A stretch of 64,000 bases of DNA from Daucus carota subsp. sativus (lineage: Eukaryota; Streptophyta; Magnoliopsida; Apiales; Apiaceae): the NCBI RefSeq assembly GCF_001625215.2, contig NC_030385.2, forward strand, positions 32,017,598-32,081,597. Reading direction: 5' to 3'. The notes under the pieces are model-generated. The model worked only from the letters and a program-made list of their open reading frames with translations. It was not told the DNA's origin and did not search any database. Of the stretch, positions 63,646 to 64,000 are shown one piece after another (position 1 is the stretch's first letter; the number at the start of each line of letters is the position of its first letter). A program made the position numbers and the translations under genes.

Positions 63646-64000
63646 CACTCTTAAGATCGAGAGAGATCGAGGGACAGAGAGAAGTGTGTGTATATGCTTA
63701 GGAGCTGGTGTTGGTTTTAGGGTTTTTAACCAGAAAAGAGGATCGATTATTTGTACATCTCAGGATAAGCGTTAATATTCGGTAGGAGCGGCATTTTTAG
63801 TAGCAAATTAAAATTGTATTTAAATTTAATATATTCTGAGTGATGTAAAAGTGGATTAAAACGCATAATACTCGTCTTATATTTTAAATTTTAAAATCGG
63901 TAGACTCTATTGTTTCAACAATTTTAATTATATATTTAAAATTTTTAATTTCCCCATATTGATGACCCGGATACTGTCCCATAACACTTACATTCTGTTT
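63646..64000 (-). promoter_or_regulatory. 5' UTR and proximal promoter of the LUC7-like gene
   Basis: A GA-rich leader on the plus strand (CT-rich on the transcript strand) spans about 63655-63690. Upstream sequence is AT-rich without a confident TATA element. Confidence 0.45.

Overview
The window is plant nuclear DNA: AT-rich, with compact split genes (GT-AG introns plus one AT-AC intron), Stowaway/Tourist/hAT miniature elements, tRNA-derived SINEs, a Helitron-like element and several LTR elements. The gene content fits a eudicot. An asterid (possibly Apiales) is only a guess. No bacterial, organellar or CRISPR features were seen.

Layout. 1-5.5 kb: AT-rich DNA with one orphan terminal exon (2531-2787, minus), an isolated degenerate fragment resembling the AP-4 complex epsilon subunit (~4139-4309, minus) and a Tourist-like MITE. 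5.57-7.54 kb (minus): a root meristem growth factor (RGF/GOLVEN/CLEL) locus with two different C-terminal peptide motifs, DYSRPMTRPPSHN and DYSPPQRKTPIHNK. It is either two tandem genes or one gene with two alternative 3' ends. 11.3-18.2 kb (minus, 5' UTR probably to ~19.3 kb): a complete 12-exon, 578-codon RIN2/RIN3-type RING E3 ligase with SINE and TRIM insertions in its introns. 20.5-22.9 kb (minus): a two-exon glycerol-3-phosphate transporter-like MFS protein, 520 aa. 23-29.5 kb: intergenic, with MITEs. 29.5-35.5 kb (plus): nuclear cap-binding protein CBP20, 8 exons, with a 2-kb U12-type AT-AC intron that carries two hAT-like elements. 36.4-37.4 kb: Helitron-like element. 38.2-39.1 and 55.7-56.7 kb (plus): two paralogous three-exon F-box genes of the At2g35280/At1g67623 type. 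39.74-55.23 kb, between them: a nested stack of mobile elements. A Mutator-like fold-back element (9-bp target duplication) contains a 14.3-kb degenerate Ty3/gypsy element (2.9-kb LTRs), which itself contains a 1.56-kb solo LTR, a hAT-like MITE and a Tourist MITE. 57.98-63.65 kb (minus): a seven-exon LUC7-type U1 snRNP protein, 348 aa, with a Tourist MITE, a SINE, a small LTR element with apparently identical LTRs and an (AG)50 run in its introns.

Function. The genes are ordinary unlinked plant genes, not an operon. Two act early in mRNA biogenesis (CBP20 at the cap, LUC7 in U1 snRNP). The others cover peptide signalling, membrane ubiquitin ligation, phosphate-ester transport and probable SCF substrate selection. 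The most unusual points are the dual-peptide RGF locus, the long U12 intron with an internal pre-insertion copy of a hAT target site, and the element stack that splits the F-box pair. Exon models were built by eye from splice sites, reading phase and remembered family features; none has been checked against transcripts or databases.
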